Positions 1 to 5,704 of a stretch of 18,307 nt of DNA are shown piece after piece. The notes below the pieces were generated by a model that was given only the letters and a program-made list of their open reading frames with translations, had not been told where the DNA came from and did not search any database. How positions within the stretch are numbered: the stretch's first letter is position 1; every line of letters starts with the position of its first letter. The DNA is from CAZAGD01 sp049699975 (lineage in GTDB: Bacteria > Desulfobacterota > SM23-61): assembly GCA_049699975.1 (NCBI GenBank), contig JBNAWB010000055.1, positions 1 to 18,307 on the forward strand. Reading direction: 5' to 3'. Position numbers and translations under genes: made by a program.

Positions 1-34
1 TCTCCCCCTCCCGCCTGAAGTAGGTACGAATTTC

Positions 35-50
35 AAAAGTGATCGACGGT
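35..50 (+). repeat. 16-bp dispersed motif upstream of the dehydrogenase promoter
   Basis: The 16-mer aaaagtgatcgacggt occurs here and again, identically, at 3722-3737 upstream of tctC. In both places it ends 15-16 bp before a good sigma-70 -35 box. Its core atcgacggtc also forms the arms of palindromic repeats at 3280-3297 and 3357-3406. It could be an operator or activator site shared by the two transporter transcription units, or one end of a dispersed repeat. The sequence alone does not decide. Confidence 0.6.
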
Positions 51-65
51 CAGTGTTTAATCCGG

Positions 66-94
66 TTGCCTTTTTTTCGTCTTTTATTTATACT
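66..94 (+). promoter_or_regulatory. Sigma-70-type promoter of the dehydrogenase-tctBA operon
   Basis: A -35 box TTGCCT (66-71) and a -10 box TATACT (89-94) are separated by 17 bp. Transcription would start near 101, giving a leader of about 27 nt that contains the purine-rich ribosome site agggagaagag just before the ATG at 128. This is inferred from sequence only; no other pair nearby matches as well. Confidence 0.6.
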
Positions 95-127
95 TCTATT
101 CCTGAATTTATCATTTAGGGAGAAGAG

Positions 128-1231
128 ATGAAAAATAAATGTCGCGCCATGGTACTTACAGGACCCCGGACAATGAGCCTGCAATTATTCGATCTGCCCC
201 AAATAGGTGCAGAAGATGGCCTCTTGAAAGTGGAATTGGTGGGCGTGTGTGGCTCAGATCCAGGAATTTTCGCCGGTAAAACCACGCGCGGCCCCAGACC
301 TTATCCGCTAATATTGGGCCATGAAATAGTGGGGCGAATAGTAGCCGTCGGGGAACAGGCCAAAAAAAGATGGGGAGTTGAGGAAGGAGATCGGGCTGTA
401 ATCGAGTATTCTTTTGGTTGCGGAAAGTGTCTATATTGTCTTTCCGGTAATTATAATCTCTGCGATGAAAGTTATGCTTATGGCTCAATGATTTCTTGTA
501 AGTATCCGCCGCACCTCTTTGGGGGATACAGTGAATATGTATATCTCCATCCGCGGGCCATGGTCCACAAAATTGGGGATGATATATCTCCCGAAGTAGG
601 CGTGCTTATCTGCGCCGTTTTAGGAAATGCTGTGCGCTGGCTAAGGCAGGTTGGCGGGGTCTCTTTAGCAGATCCGGTAGTAATAATTGGTCCAGGACAA
701 CAAGGAATCGCCGGTGTAGCTATAGCCAAAGAAGCAGGAGCTTATCCGATCATTCTCTTGGGCCTTTCCCGCGATAAAAATCGACTCCAAATTGCCCAGC
801 GCTTTGGAGCTGATCGAGTCATAAATATTGACCAAGAAGATCCCCAAAAAGTAGTTCAAGAACTCACTAATGGCAGAATGGCCAAAGTAGTAATGGATGT
901 TTCGGGTAATCCTGCCGGCGCGGATTTGGCAATTTCCCTGGCCGGCAAAAAAGGGATTGTGGTCATGCCCGGTCTTTATAAAGGACAAAAAGCGGCCCTA
1001 AATTTGGATCAAATAGTTATGCGTGAAATAAGCATCTACGGAGTGCTCTCGCACGACTTTCGCGCGGTAATACCAGCTATTCAGTTAGCGCGCCAAAGAA
1101 CTTATCCCTTTGCTGATCTAATTACCCACCGTCTTCCGCTTAGCGAAGCTGAGAAAGCTATTGCCTTAGTGGCCGGAGAAATTAAAAGGGAAGACCCCAT
1201 TAAAGTTGTCTTGGATCCCAATTTAAAATAA
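128..1231 (+). CDS. Zinc-dependent medium-chain alcohol/polyol dehydrogenase
   Basis: A cytosolic NAD(P)-dependent oxidoreductase of the medium-chain dehydrogenase/reductase family, 367 aa, the usual length. Catalytic zinc ligands are visible as Cys41 (in GVCGSD) and His65-Glu66 (in GHE). Four structural-zinc cysteines, C98, C101, C104 and C112, have the classical Cx2Cx2Cx7C spacing. The Rossmann dinucleotide loop is GPGQQG at 188-193. After the second Rossmann strand the sequence reads GLSRDK, with no clear acidic residue, so NADP use is possible but unproven. The ATG follows agggagaagag. The gene is first in an operon with tctB and tctA (21-nt gap), so it probably oxidises or reduces the compound that the transporter imports, or a product of it. 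The substrate cannot be told from sequence; threonine-, sorbitol- and alcohol-dehydrogenase-like labels are all possible. Confidence 0.9.
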   Translation: MKNKCRAMVLTGPRTMSLQLFDLPQIGAEDGLLKVELVGVCGSDPGIFAGKTTRGPRPYPLILGHEIVGRIVAVGEQAKKRWGVEEGDRAVIEYSFGCGKCLYCLSGNYNLCDESYAYGSMISCKYPPHLFGGYSEYVYLHPRAMVHKIGDDISPEVGVLICAVLGNAVRWLRQVGGVSLADPVVIIGPGQQGIAGVAIAKEAGAYPIILLGLSRDKNRLQIAQRFGADRVINIDQEDPQKVVQELTNGRMAKVVMDVSGNPAGADLAISLAGKKGIVVMPGLYKGQKAALNLDQIVMREISIYGVLSHDFRAVIPAIQLARQRTYPFADLITHRLPLSEAEKAIALVAGEIKREDPIKVVLDPNLK

Positions 1232-1240
1232 ATTTTAACC

Positions 1241-1255
1241 AAGGAGGAAATCTTG
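1241..1255 (+). promoter_or_regulatory. Strong ribosome binding site that supports the TTG start of tctB
   Basis: A full aaggagg at 1241-1247 lies 5 nt before TTG at 1253. No ATG or GTG is suitably placed in frame, and the protein begins MKKTFLIND, as usual for TctB, so the TTG start is well supported. Confidence 0.75.
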
Positions 1256-1714
1256 AAGAAGACCTTCCTCATCAATGATCTATTCTGGATAGCCTTGGCC
1301 ATTTCTGTTTGTGCCGGAAGTATAAAACTTGGCTTAGGCTCATGGCAGCAACCTCATGCTGGCTTTATGCCTTTCCTCAGCGGGTTAGTTTTAGGAACCT
1401 TAGCGCTAATAGACCTTCTCTTAGGCCTAATTAAACAATGGCAAGATGAGCGCTTAGACCGCGAGATCTGGGCCAATATAAATTGGCCTAAGCTATGGTT
1501 AACGATCACCATTCTTTTTATCTATGTAATCTTATTTTCAACTTTAGGTTTTATTTTGGCTACTATTCTTCTCCTGCTTTTCCTTTTCCGCTTAATGGAA
1601 CCCAGACCCTTAGGCCAAGTTATTTTCGCATCCTTGATCACCACTGGTTTATTCTATTTAGTATTTAAAATAGGTCTGGAGAGCCAGCTCCCCCGTGGAG
1701 TTTTGGGATTTTAA
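1253..1714 (+). CDS. tctB: Tripartite tricarboxylate transporter, small membrane subunit TctB
   Basis: The small integral-membrane subunit of a TTT-family secondary transporter. It works with TctA and the periplasmic binding protein TctC to import carboxylates. The 153-aa length and hydrophobic profile fit the family: about four membrane segments, near residues 9-30, 38-60, 80-113 (possibly two closely packed helices) and 121-140, with a charged cytoplasmic loop between the second and third (KQWQDERLDRE). The GFMPF motif at the end of the first hairpin is typical of TctB. Translation starts at TTG after a perfect aaggagg. The gene lies 21 nt after the dehydrogenase and 15 nt before tctA, and its stop codon overlaps the tctA ribosome site. 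TctB sequences diverge widely, so the call rests on both sequence and the adjacent tctA. Confidence 0.88.
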   Translation: MKKTFLINDLFWIALAISVCAGSIKLGLGSWQQPHAGFMPFLSGLVLGTLALIDLLLGLIKQWQDERLDREIWANINWPKLWLTITILFIYVILFSTLGFILATILLLLFLFRLMEPRPLGQVIFASLITTGLFYLVFKIGLESQLPRGVLGF

Positions 1715-1732
1715 AGGAGGGAAATAGCTTTG
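1714..1732 (+). promoter_or_regulatory. Ribosome binding site for the TTG start of tctA
   Basis: An aaggagg (1714-1720) overlaps the tctB stop codon and lies 9 nt before TTG at 1730, which indicates coupled translation of the two membrane subunits and fixes the unusual start codon. Confidence 0.7.
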
Positions 1733-3244
1733 GACATTTTTCATCACCTTTTTATAGGTTTTGAAGTGGCCTTTCAGCCTCTTAATCTCTTTTATTGCTT
1801 CTTTGGTGTGCTCATCGGTACCTTAGTCGGAGTCCTTCCTGGTCTGGGGCCAGTAGCGGCTATGTCCCTTCTCCTGCCGGCTACCTTTCATACCACCCCT
1901 GTGGCTTCGATTATCATGTTAGCCGGAATTTATTACGGCGCTCAATATGGTGGGTCCACAACTTCTATTTTAGTAAACATCCCTGGAGAAGCTTCTTCAG
2001 TAATGACCTGTCTTGACGGTTACCAGATGGCCCGTAAGGGAAGAGCTGGACCGGCTTTGGGAATTAGCGCCTTTGGCTCATTTATTGCTGGAACTTTAGG
2101 CATATTAGGCCTTATCTTAGTAGCTCCTCCCTTAGTTGATTTTGCGCTAAAATTTGGACCGCCCGAATATTTCTCTTTAATGGTCTTGGGCTTAACTGTG
2201 CTTACCTTTTTAACCTCTGCCTCTATGATTCGGGCTTTGATGATGGCGGCCTTCGGCTTAGTTATTGGCACGGTGGGGTTGGATAATATTTCTGGTTTGG
2301 CCCGTTTTTCTTTTAACATTCCGGAGCTTCTCGATGGGGTCGGACTCGTTCCTTTGGTCATGGGGCTTTTTGGCATTTCTGAGGTCCTCCTCAATATTGA
2401 ATTAAAAATAAAGCGAGAAATTTTTACGACCAAAGTAACGGGCCTTCTGCCCACTTGGAATGATTGGGCCAAATCTATCTGGTCTATCTTAAGAGGAACG
2501 GTTGTCGGCTTCTTTTTAGGAACTCTTCCTGGAGGAGGAGCTGTAATTGCCTCTTTTGTTTCTTATGCTATTGAAAAGAAAGTCTCCCCCTACCCTGAAA
2601 AATTTGGCCAAGGAACAATTGAAGGGGTTGCCGCCCCGGAATCGGCAAATAACTCTGCGGCCCAAGCTGCCTTCATTCCTCTACTCACTTTGGGAATTCC
2701 CTCTAATGTAGTTATGGCTATGCTCTTAGGAGCTCTAATTATTCACGGTGTCACTCCGGGGCCGCTTTTATTGTCCCAGCACCCTGATTTATTCTGGGGT
2801 GTGGTAGCCAGTATGTATATTGGGAATGCTATGCTTCTGGCCCTAAATTTGCCGTTGATCGGCATTTGGGTAAAACTTTTAAAAGTACCTTATTCTATTC
2901 TTTTTCCCATTATCATCCTTTTTTGCTTAATTGGTTCATATTCGATAAACAATAGTAGCATCGATGTGGTAATCATGCTCATATTTGGGCTAATTGGCTA
3001 TTTCATGCGCAAGCTTTCTTTAGAACCTGCTCCTTTAGTCTTAGCTTTTGTGCTCGGTCCCATGTTGGAAACAGCCCTTAGGCTATCTTTGATTAAATCG
3101 AAAGGCAGCTTCGCTATCTTTTTCACTAGGCCGATTTCCGCCACCTGCCTTATTATTGCCCTTATTCTCCTTATCATCCCTATCTTACCCTGGCTTCGTC
3201 GCCGCAGACCAGGGACCGTACTTGAACAGGAAGATGCCACTTAA
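1730..3244 (+). CDS. tctA: Tripartite tricarboxylate transporter, large membrane subunit TctA
   Basis: The large permease subunit of the TTT transporter, 504 aa, the normal family length, with about ten to twelve membrane helices. It shows the internal duplication typical of TctA: GVLPGLGP at 34-41 in the first half and GTLPGGGA at 264-271 in the second. The signature GVAAPESANNSAA (299-311) followed by TLGIPSN (320-326) is among the most conserved stretches of the family. The C-terminus ends in a basic/acidic tail (RRRRPG...EQEDAT). It should use an ion gradient to move substrate delivered by a TctC-type binding protein. The substrate is not readable; characterised relatives handle citrate and other carboxylates. 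The binding protein gene lies 573 bp downstream under a separate promoter rather than next to tctB as usual. Confidence 0.95.
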   Translation: MDIFHHLFIGFEVAFQPLNLFYCFFGVLIGTLVGVLPGLGPVAAMSLLLPATFHTTPVASIIMLAGIYYGAQYGGSTTSILVNIPGEASSVMTCLDGYQMARKGRAGPALGISAFGSFIAGTLGILGLILVAPPLVDFALKFGPPEYFSLMVLGLTVLTFLTSASMIRALMMAAFGLVIGTVGLDNISGLARFSFNIPELLDGVGLVPLVMGLFGISEVLLNIELKIKREIFTTKVTGLLPTWNDWAKSIWSILRGTVVGFFLGTLPGGGAVIASFVSYAIEKKVSPYPEKFGQGTIEGVAAPESANNSAAQAAFIPLLTLGIPSNVVMAMLLGALIIHGVTPGPLLLSQHPDLFWGVVASMYIGNAMLLALNLPLIGIWVKLLKVPYSILFPIIILFCLIGSYSINNSSIDVVIMLIFGLIGYFMRKLSLEPAPLVLAFVLGPMLETALRLSLIKSKGSFAIFFTRPISATCLIIALILLIIPILPWLRRRRPGTVLEQEDAT

Positions 3245-3270
3245 ACCACGCTTAGATCCCCAAGCTGACC

Positions 3271-3297
3271 TCCAAATCTGACCGTTGATTAGTTTTT
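3271..3297 (+). repeat. Half copy of the palindromic spacer repeat
   Basis: The 15-mer tccaaatctgaccgt (3271-3285) recurs as a direct repeat at 3380-3394. The stretch 3280-3297 (gaccgttgattagttttt) is the reverse complement of 3357-3374 with 17 of 18 bases matching, so the two form an inverted pair about 60 bp apart. Confidence 0.75.
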
Positions 3298-3306
3298 ATT
3301 TTCTAT

Positions 3307-3326
3307 TTAATTTCGCCCCCCTTGCC
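3307..3326 (+). repeat. Direct repeat copy 1 (ttaatttcgcccc type)
   Basis: This 20-base stretch matches 3630-3649 at 19 of 20 positions. Both copies are followed by a GC-rich tract with cctgcc/gaggcagg-type bases, so each may be the edge of the same larger, decayed repeat. Confidence 0.6.
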
Positions 3327-3356
3327 TCTGCCTGATCCATATGAAGCTATTTGCTA

Positions 3357-3406
3357 AAAAACTAATCGACGGTCCAGCTTCCAAATCTGACCGTCTAACA
3401 GTTTTT
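3357..3406 (+). repeat. Complete palindromic repeat with terminator-like shape
   Basis: The arms 3357-3374 (aaaaactaatcgacggtc) and 3389-3406 (gaccgtctaacagttttt) pair at 15 of 18 positions, around a 14-nt loop that contains cagcttccaaat. The inner 7 bp (gacggtc/gaccgtc) pair perfectly. An A-tract on the left and a T-tract on the right give it the form of a weak bidirectional terminator. Pieces recur at 35-50, 3271-3297 and 3722-3750, so it belongs to a local repeat family. Confidence 0.75.
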
Positions 3407-3421
3407 GTGAAATAGCTTGAT

Positions 3422-3443
3422 ATGCCTCTGGCCTGCCTCCGGC
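3422..3443 (-). repeat. GC-rich gaggcaggcc-type repeat
   Basis: Read on the - strand this is gccggaggcaggccagaggca. Very similar sequences lie on the + strand at 3653-3675 and 18263-18285. They look like members of a short intergenic repeat family; function unknown. Confidence 0.55.
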
Positions 3444-3448
3444 AAAAG

Positions 3449-3478
3449 CCAGCGGGGCTCATTAAAATGAGGCGCTGG
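3449..3478 (+). repeat. Bulged hairpin in the spacer
   Basis: The outer stem ccagcg/cgctgg (3449-3454 with 3473-3478) and inner stem ctcat/atgag (3458-3462 with 3467-3471) are separated by an asymmetric GGG/G bulge, with a 4-nt taaa loop. There is no T-tract, so it is not an intrinsic terminator. Confidence 0.5.
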
Positions 3479-3629
3479 TCAACTCTTAAGTACAGGCGGG
3501 GAAAATTATTCTTTTCGGCCCAGAGGTGTTGAGCTATTTTTTGACTTTGTTAGCCAAGGCAGGCAAGTCCCCGCCGCCCTCTGCGGAAAGAAGGTGGATA
3601 AGTATAAAGAAGTTAATTCCCAGCCGATT

Positions 3630-3675
3630 TTAATTTCGCCCCGCTTGCCCCAGCCCGAGGCAGGCCAGAGGCGGG
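3630..3675 (+). repeat. Direct repeat copy 2 followed by GC-rich repeat
   Basis: Positions 3630-3649 match 3307-3326 at 19 of 20 bases. From 3653 the sequence gcccgaggcaggcc follows, which is identical to 18263-18276 near the right end of the window. Confidence 0.6.
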
Positions 3676-3721
3676 CCAGAGTAAGGCAAGGATGTATCAA
3701 TCTCAGTTCAGGTTAAAAATT

Positions 3722-3750
3722 AAAAGTGATCGACGGTGCAGCTTCCAAAT
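3722..3750 (+). repeat. 16-bp motif plus repeat remainder upstream of the tctC promoter
   Basis: Positions 3722-3737 are identical to 35-50. The next bases include cagcttccaaat (3739-3750), which is also the loop of the palindrome at 3357-3406. The motif ends 16 bp before the tctC -35 box, almost the same distance as at the dehydrogenase promoter. Confidence 0.65.
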
Positions 3751-3753
3751 TTA

Positions 3754-3782
3754 TTGACATAGAAAAAGGATACTGCTATCTT
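3754..3782 (+). promoter_or_regulatory. Strong sigma-70-type promoter of tctC
   Basis: A consensus -35 box TTGACA (3754-3759) and a -10 box TATCTT (3777-3782) are spaced by 17 bp, with an extended -10 TG at 3774-3775. Transcription would start near 3789. A strong ribosome site, agggaggag at about 3802-3810, precedes the ATG. A separate strong promoter fits the need for more binding protein than membrane subunits. Confidence 0.75.
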
Positions 3783-3817
3783 AGGCAAGAAAAATTTAAA
3801 AAGGGAGGAGAAAATAG

Positions 3818-4780
3818 ATGAAAAAATGGTTTCTATTCCTTTGGGGAACAATAATTTTTGCTCTTGCCTTAGGAGGAATTATCTGGGCTGCAGATTATCC
3901 CACTAAATCCATCACTTTAATTATCCAATACCCCCCGGGTGGATCAACTGATTTAACTGCTCGGGCTTTGGCCAATGCCGCCAAAAAATATTTGGGCCAA
4001 CCTATTGTGTGCGAAAATAAATCAGGCGGCGGAGGCACAGTCGGCCCCAGCTTAGTAAGGACTAAAGCCCCTGACGGTTATACTTTGGGCATAATAACGA
4101 GTAGCCCGATCATGGCCTTCCATATGGGGAAACTTGATTTTCATCCGGTTAATGACTTAACCCATATCATGCGCTGGGGCAATTATCTTTTCGGCATTGT
4201 GGTCCGGGCTGACTCGCCATGGAAAACTATGGCGGAATTAATCCAATATGCTAAACAAAATCCCAAGAAACTAACCTATGGATCTCCTGGAGTTGGTACT
4301 CCTCCCCATTTGGCCATGGAGGAATTAAGCATGGCCGCTGGCATGCAGCTGACGCACATGCCTTACAAGGGCATTGCCGAAAATAATGCTGCTCTTTTAG
4401 GCGGACATATTGATGTAGTTTCGGATTCCTCCGGATGGGCTCCTTTAGTAGATGCCGGTAAATTTAGACTCTTAGCCATTTATAGTGATCAACGCTGCCA
4501 ACGTTATCCCCAAGTACCGACCATTAAAGAAGTTGGGTATGACGTGGTGGCCAGAAGTCATTTGGGCTTAATTGGTCCTAAAGGAATTCCCCAACCGATA
4601 GTTGCCAAAATCCATGATGCTTTTAAGAAATCTATGGATGATCCGGAGTTTCTTAATGTTATGAAAAAATTTGATATGAATAATTATTATCTGGGGCCGG
4701 CAGATTACGAAAAATATATTCGGCAAGAATTTGAACGTATAGAAAAATTAGTCAAAAAGCTTGGCCTGGAAAAACAATGA
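3818..4780 (+). CDS. tctC: Periplasmic solute-binding protein of the TctC/Bug family
   Basis: Binds a carboxylate-type ligand in the periplasm and delivers it to TctA/TctB. The 320-aa protein has a signal peptide (KK at 2-3, hydrophobic core about 4-23, likely cut after Ala24 or Ala25) and no lipobox cysteine, so it should be soluble. Family marks include YPPGGSTD (38-45), the glycine-rich NKSGGGGTVG just after residue 56, PDGYTLG near 85-91, and YGSPGVGTPPHL followed by PYKG. The ATG follows agggaggag. The gene has its own promoter and is separated from tctBA by a repeat-rich spacer, although the + orientation and shared upstream motif suggest they act together. Bug proteins often outnumber their transporters, so pairing with this TctAB is an inference. 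Confidence 0.92.
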   Translation: MKKWFLFLWGTIIFALALGGIIWAADYPTKSITLIIQYPPGGSTDLTARALANAAKKYLGQPIVCENKSGGGGTVGPSLVRTKAPDGYTLGIITSSPIMAFHMGKLDFHPVNDLTHIMRWGNYLFGIVVRADSPWKTMAELIQYAKQNPKKLTYGSPGVGTPPHLAMEELSMAAGMQLTHMPYKGIAENNAALLGGHIDVVSDSSGWAPLVDAGKFRLLAIYSDQRCQRYPQVPTIKEVGYDVVARSHLGLIGPKGIPQPIVAKIHDAFKKSMDDPEFLNVMKKFDMNNYYLGPADYEKYIRQEFERIEKLVKKLGLEKQ

Positions 4781-4799
4781 TCGCCAAAACCCATTGTTT

Positions 4800-4947
4800 T
4801 TATTAATGAGAGCAAATTATGTTTTACATCATAACCTAAGGGTTACTAATAGAAGTTCAGCCACGAGGCAATCTTAAAGCGAGATGGCCACGCCCTTCGG
4901 GCTCGCCATGACAAAGCATGTAAAATGTTTAATGCTCTCATTAATAA
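4800..4947. repeat. Nested inverted-repeat element between tctC and tmk
   Basis: The ends are perfect 15-bp inverted repeats: ttattaatgagagca at 4800-4814 and its reverse complement at 4933-4947. Pairing resumes further in for 8 bp (ttttacat at 4822-4829 with atgtaaaa at 4918-4925). The interior carries a different repeat: read on the - strand, gtcatggcgagcccgaagg and onward, ending in gattgcctcgtggc. This resembles the 'gtcattgcgag...' intergenic repeats I know from many bacterial genomes. No coding capacity. It may be a small non-autonomous element or a long hairpin; no clear target duplication is visible. Confidence 0.6.
4884..4909 (+). repeat. Small hairpin inside the nested element
   Basis: The outer stem atggc/gccat (4884-4888 with 4905-4909) and inner stem gccc/gggc (4892-4895 with 4899-4902) have mismatches between them and a very short loop. 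It forms the core of the gtcatggcgagcccg-type dispersed repeat. Confidence 0.5.
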
Positions 4948-4953
4948 GTATTT

Positions 4954-4986
4954 AAAGCCGGAGAAGCATTTTCTCCGGCTTTTTTA
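4954..4986 (+). terminator. Intrinsic terminator after tctC
   Basis: A perfect 12-bp stem (4954-4965 with 4971-4982, including agccggagaa/ttctccggct) and a 5-nt loop (gcatt) are followed by a T-rich tract. The A-tract on the left gives some activity on the other strand as well. It separates the transporter region from the tmk operon. Confidence 0.88.
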
Positions 4987-5024
4987 TTTTGCGCTTATTT
5001 GATCTAATAGGGAGAAAAAGTAAT

Positions 5025-5053
5025 TTGTAAAAAGTTAGTTTTTCCCATATAAT
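5025..5053 (+). promoter_or_regulatory. Promoter of the tmk-holB-ricT-metG operon
   Basis: A -35 box TTGTAA (5025-5030) and a perfect -10 box TATAAT (5048-5053) are spaced by 17 bp. The expected transcription start, near 5060, is only about 6-7 nt before the tmk ATG at 5067, too close for a normal Shine-Dalgarno leader. This is a sequence prediction. Confidence 0.65.
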
Positions 5054-5066
5054 TTAAAATTGAGAT

Positions 5067-5702
5067 ATGAGATTCTTTATCACTTTCGAGGGCATAGAAG
5101 GGTGCGGCAAAACCACCCAAATCAATCACTTAGCCTCTTTTTTAGAAAAAAAAGGGCAGCTCTTTCTCCTAACCCGCGAACCCGGAGGGACAAAATTAGG
5201 AGAAAAGATTCGGGAAATTCTTCTTTTAGCCCATAATGACCAAATTGCCCCCTGGGCAGAACTTTTCCTCTATTTGGCCGACCGGGTGCAGCATTACCAC
5301 CAGATTATTTTACCGGCTCTGCAAGAAGATAAAATTGTTTTATGCGACCGCTTTATTGATGCCACTTTGGCCTATCAAGGATTCGGTCGGCAACTTGATC
5401 TTAACTGGTTAGAAGAAATTCATCTGCGCAGCATGGGGAAAATAAAACCCAATTTAACCTTTCTCCTCGACCTCCCTCCCGAAGAAGGGTTAAAGCGGGC
5501 TTGGCTCAGAATAGCCAAACAAAAAATTAAAGAAGATCGCTTTGAAAAAGAAGGTTTGGATTTTCATAAACGGGTGCGAGAAGGTTATCTCTTCTTAGCT
5601 CAACGCGAACCTGAAAGATTCGTCATTCTCAATGGCTTGCAGGACGAAAATAGTTTGCATCAAGAAATTTTGCGACATCTTCCTCAAGAATTATATAGCT
5701 GA
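5067..5702 (+). CDS. tmk: Thymidylate kinase
   Basis: Phosphorylates dTMP to dTDP with ATP, an essential cytosolic step in dTTP synthesis. At 211 aa it is of normal length. The P-loop is GIEGCGKT (9-16). The REPGGT motif (37-42) and DRF (94-96) followed by AYQG (102-105) are classical thymidylate kinase substrate-binding elements. The region near RIAKQKIKEDRFE (148-160) is the lid. The start at ATG 5067 gives the usual short MRFFITFEG N-terminus; no later start would keep the P-loop strand. There is no Shine-Dalgarno sequence, and the predicted promoter makes the leader only a few nucleotides long. It is the first gene of an operon with holB, whose start follows the tmk stop by 2 nt. Confidence 0.96.
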   Translation: MRFFITFEGIEGCGKTTQINHLASFLEKKGQLFLLTREPGGTKLGEKIREILLLAHNDQIAPWAELFLYLADRVQHYHQIILPALQEDKIVLCDRFIDATLAYQGFGRQLDLNWLEEIHLRSMGKIKPNLTFLLDLPPEEGLKRAWLRIAKQKIKEDRFEKEGLDFHKRVREGYLFLAQREPERFVILNGLQDENSLHQEILRHLPQELYS

Positions 5703-5704
5703 TT

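Larger units (their letters stand above)
3245..3817. other. Repeat-rich, non-coding spacer between tctA and tctC
   Basis: No credible gene lies in these 573 bp. The spacer holds two halves and one complete copy of a palindromic repeat (3271-3406), a direct repeat of 19/20 identical bases (3307-3326 and 3630-3649), GC-rich gcccgaggcaggcc-type repeats (about 3422-3443 and 3653-3675), a bulged hairpin (3449-3478), the 16-mer at 3722-3737 and the tctC promoter. The longest open frame, 64 codons on the - strand, runs through these repeats and resembles nothing I recognise. The layout suggests a place where several repeat insertions accumulated and pushed tctC away from tctBA. Confidence 0.7.

Noticed and set aside
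33..40. GC-rich start of the window (cccgcctgaagtagg region) as a further member of the gaggcaggcc repeat
   Set aside because: Only a few bases match and the left edge cuts it off, so membership cannot be judged.
2020..2472. 150-codon open frame antisense to tctA
   Set aside because: Shadow of the hydrophobic tctA coding sequence; composition is Lys/Pro/Ser-rich antisense, with no motif and no ribosome site.
3506..3700. 64-codon open frame on the - strand in the tctA-tctC spacer
   Set aside because: It runs through the GC-rich repeats, has no convincing ribosome site, and its composition (many Trp, Pro and Arg from repeat sequence) resembles no family I know.
3271..3750. Possible CRISPR array in the repeated spacer
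   Set aside because: Repeats are irregular in length, orientation and spacing, and no cas gene is near.
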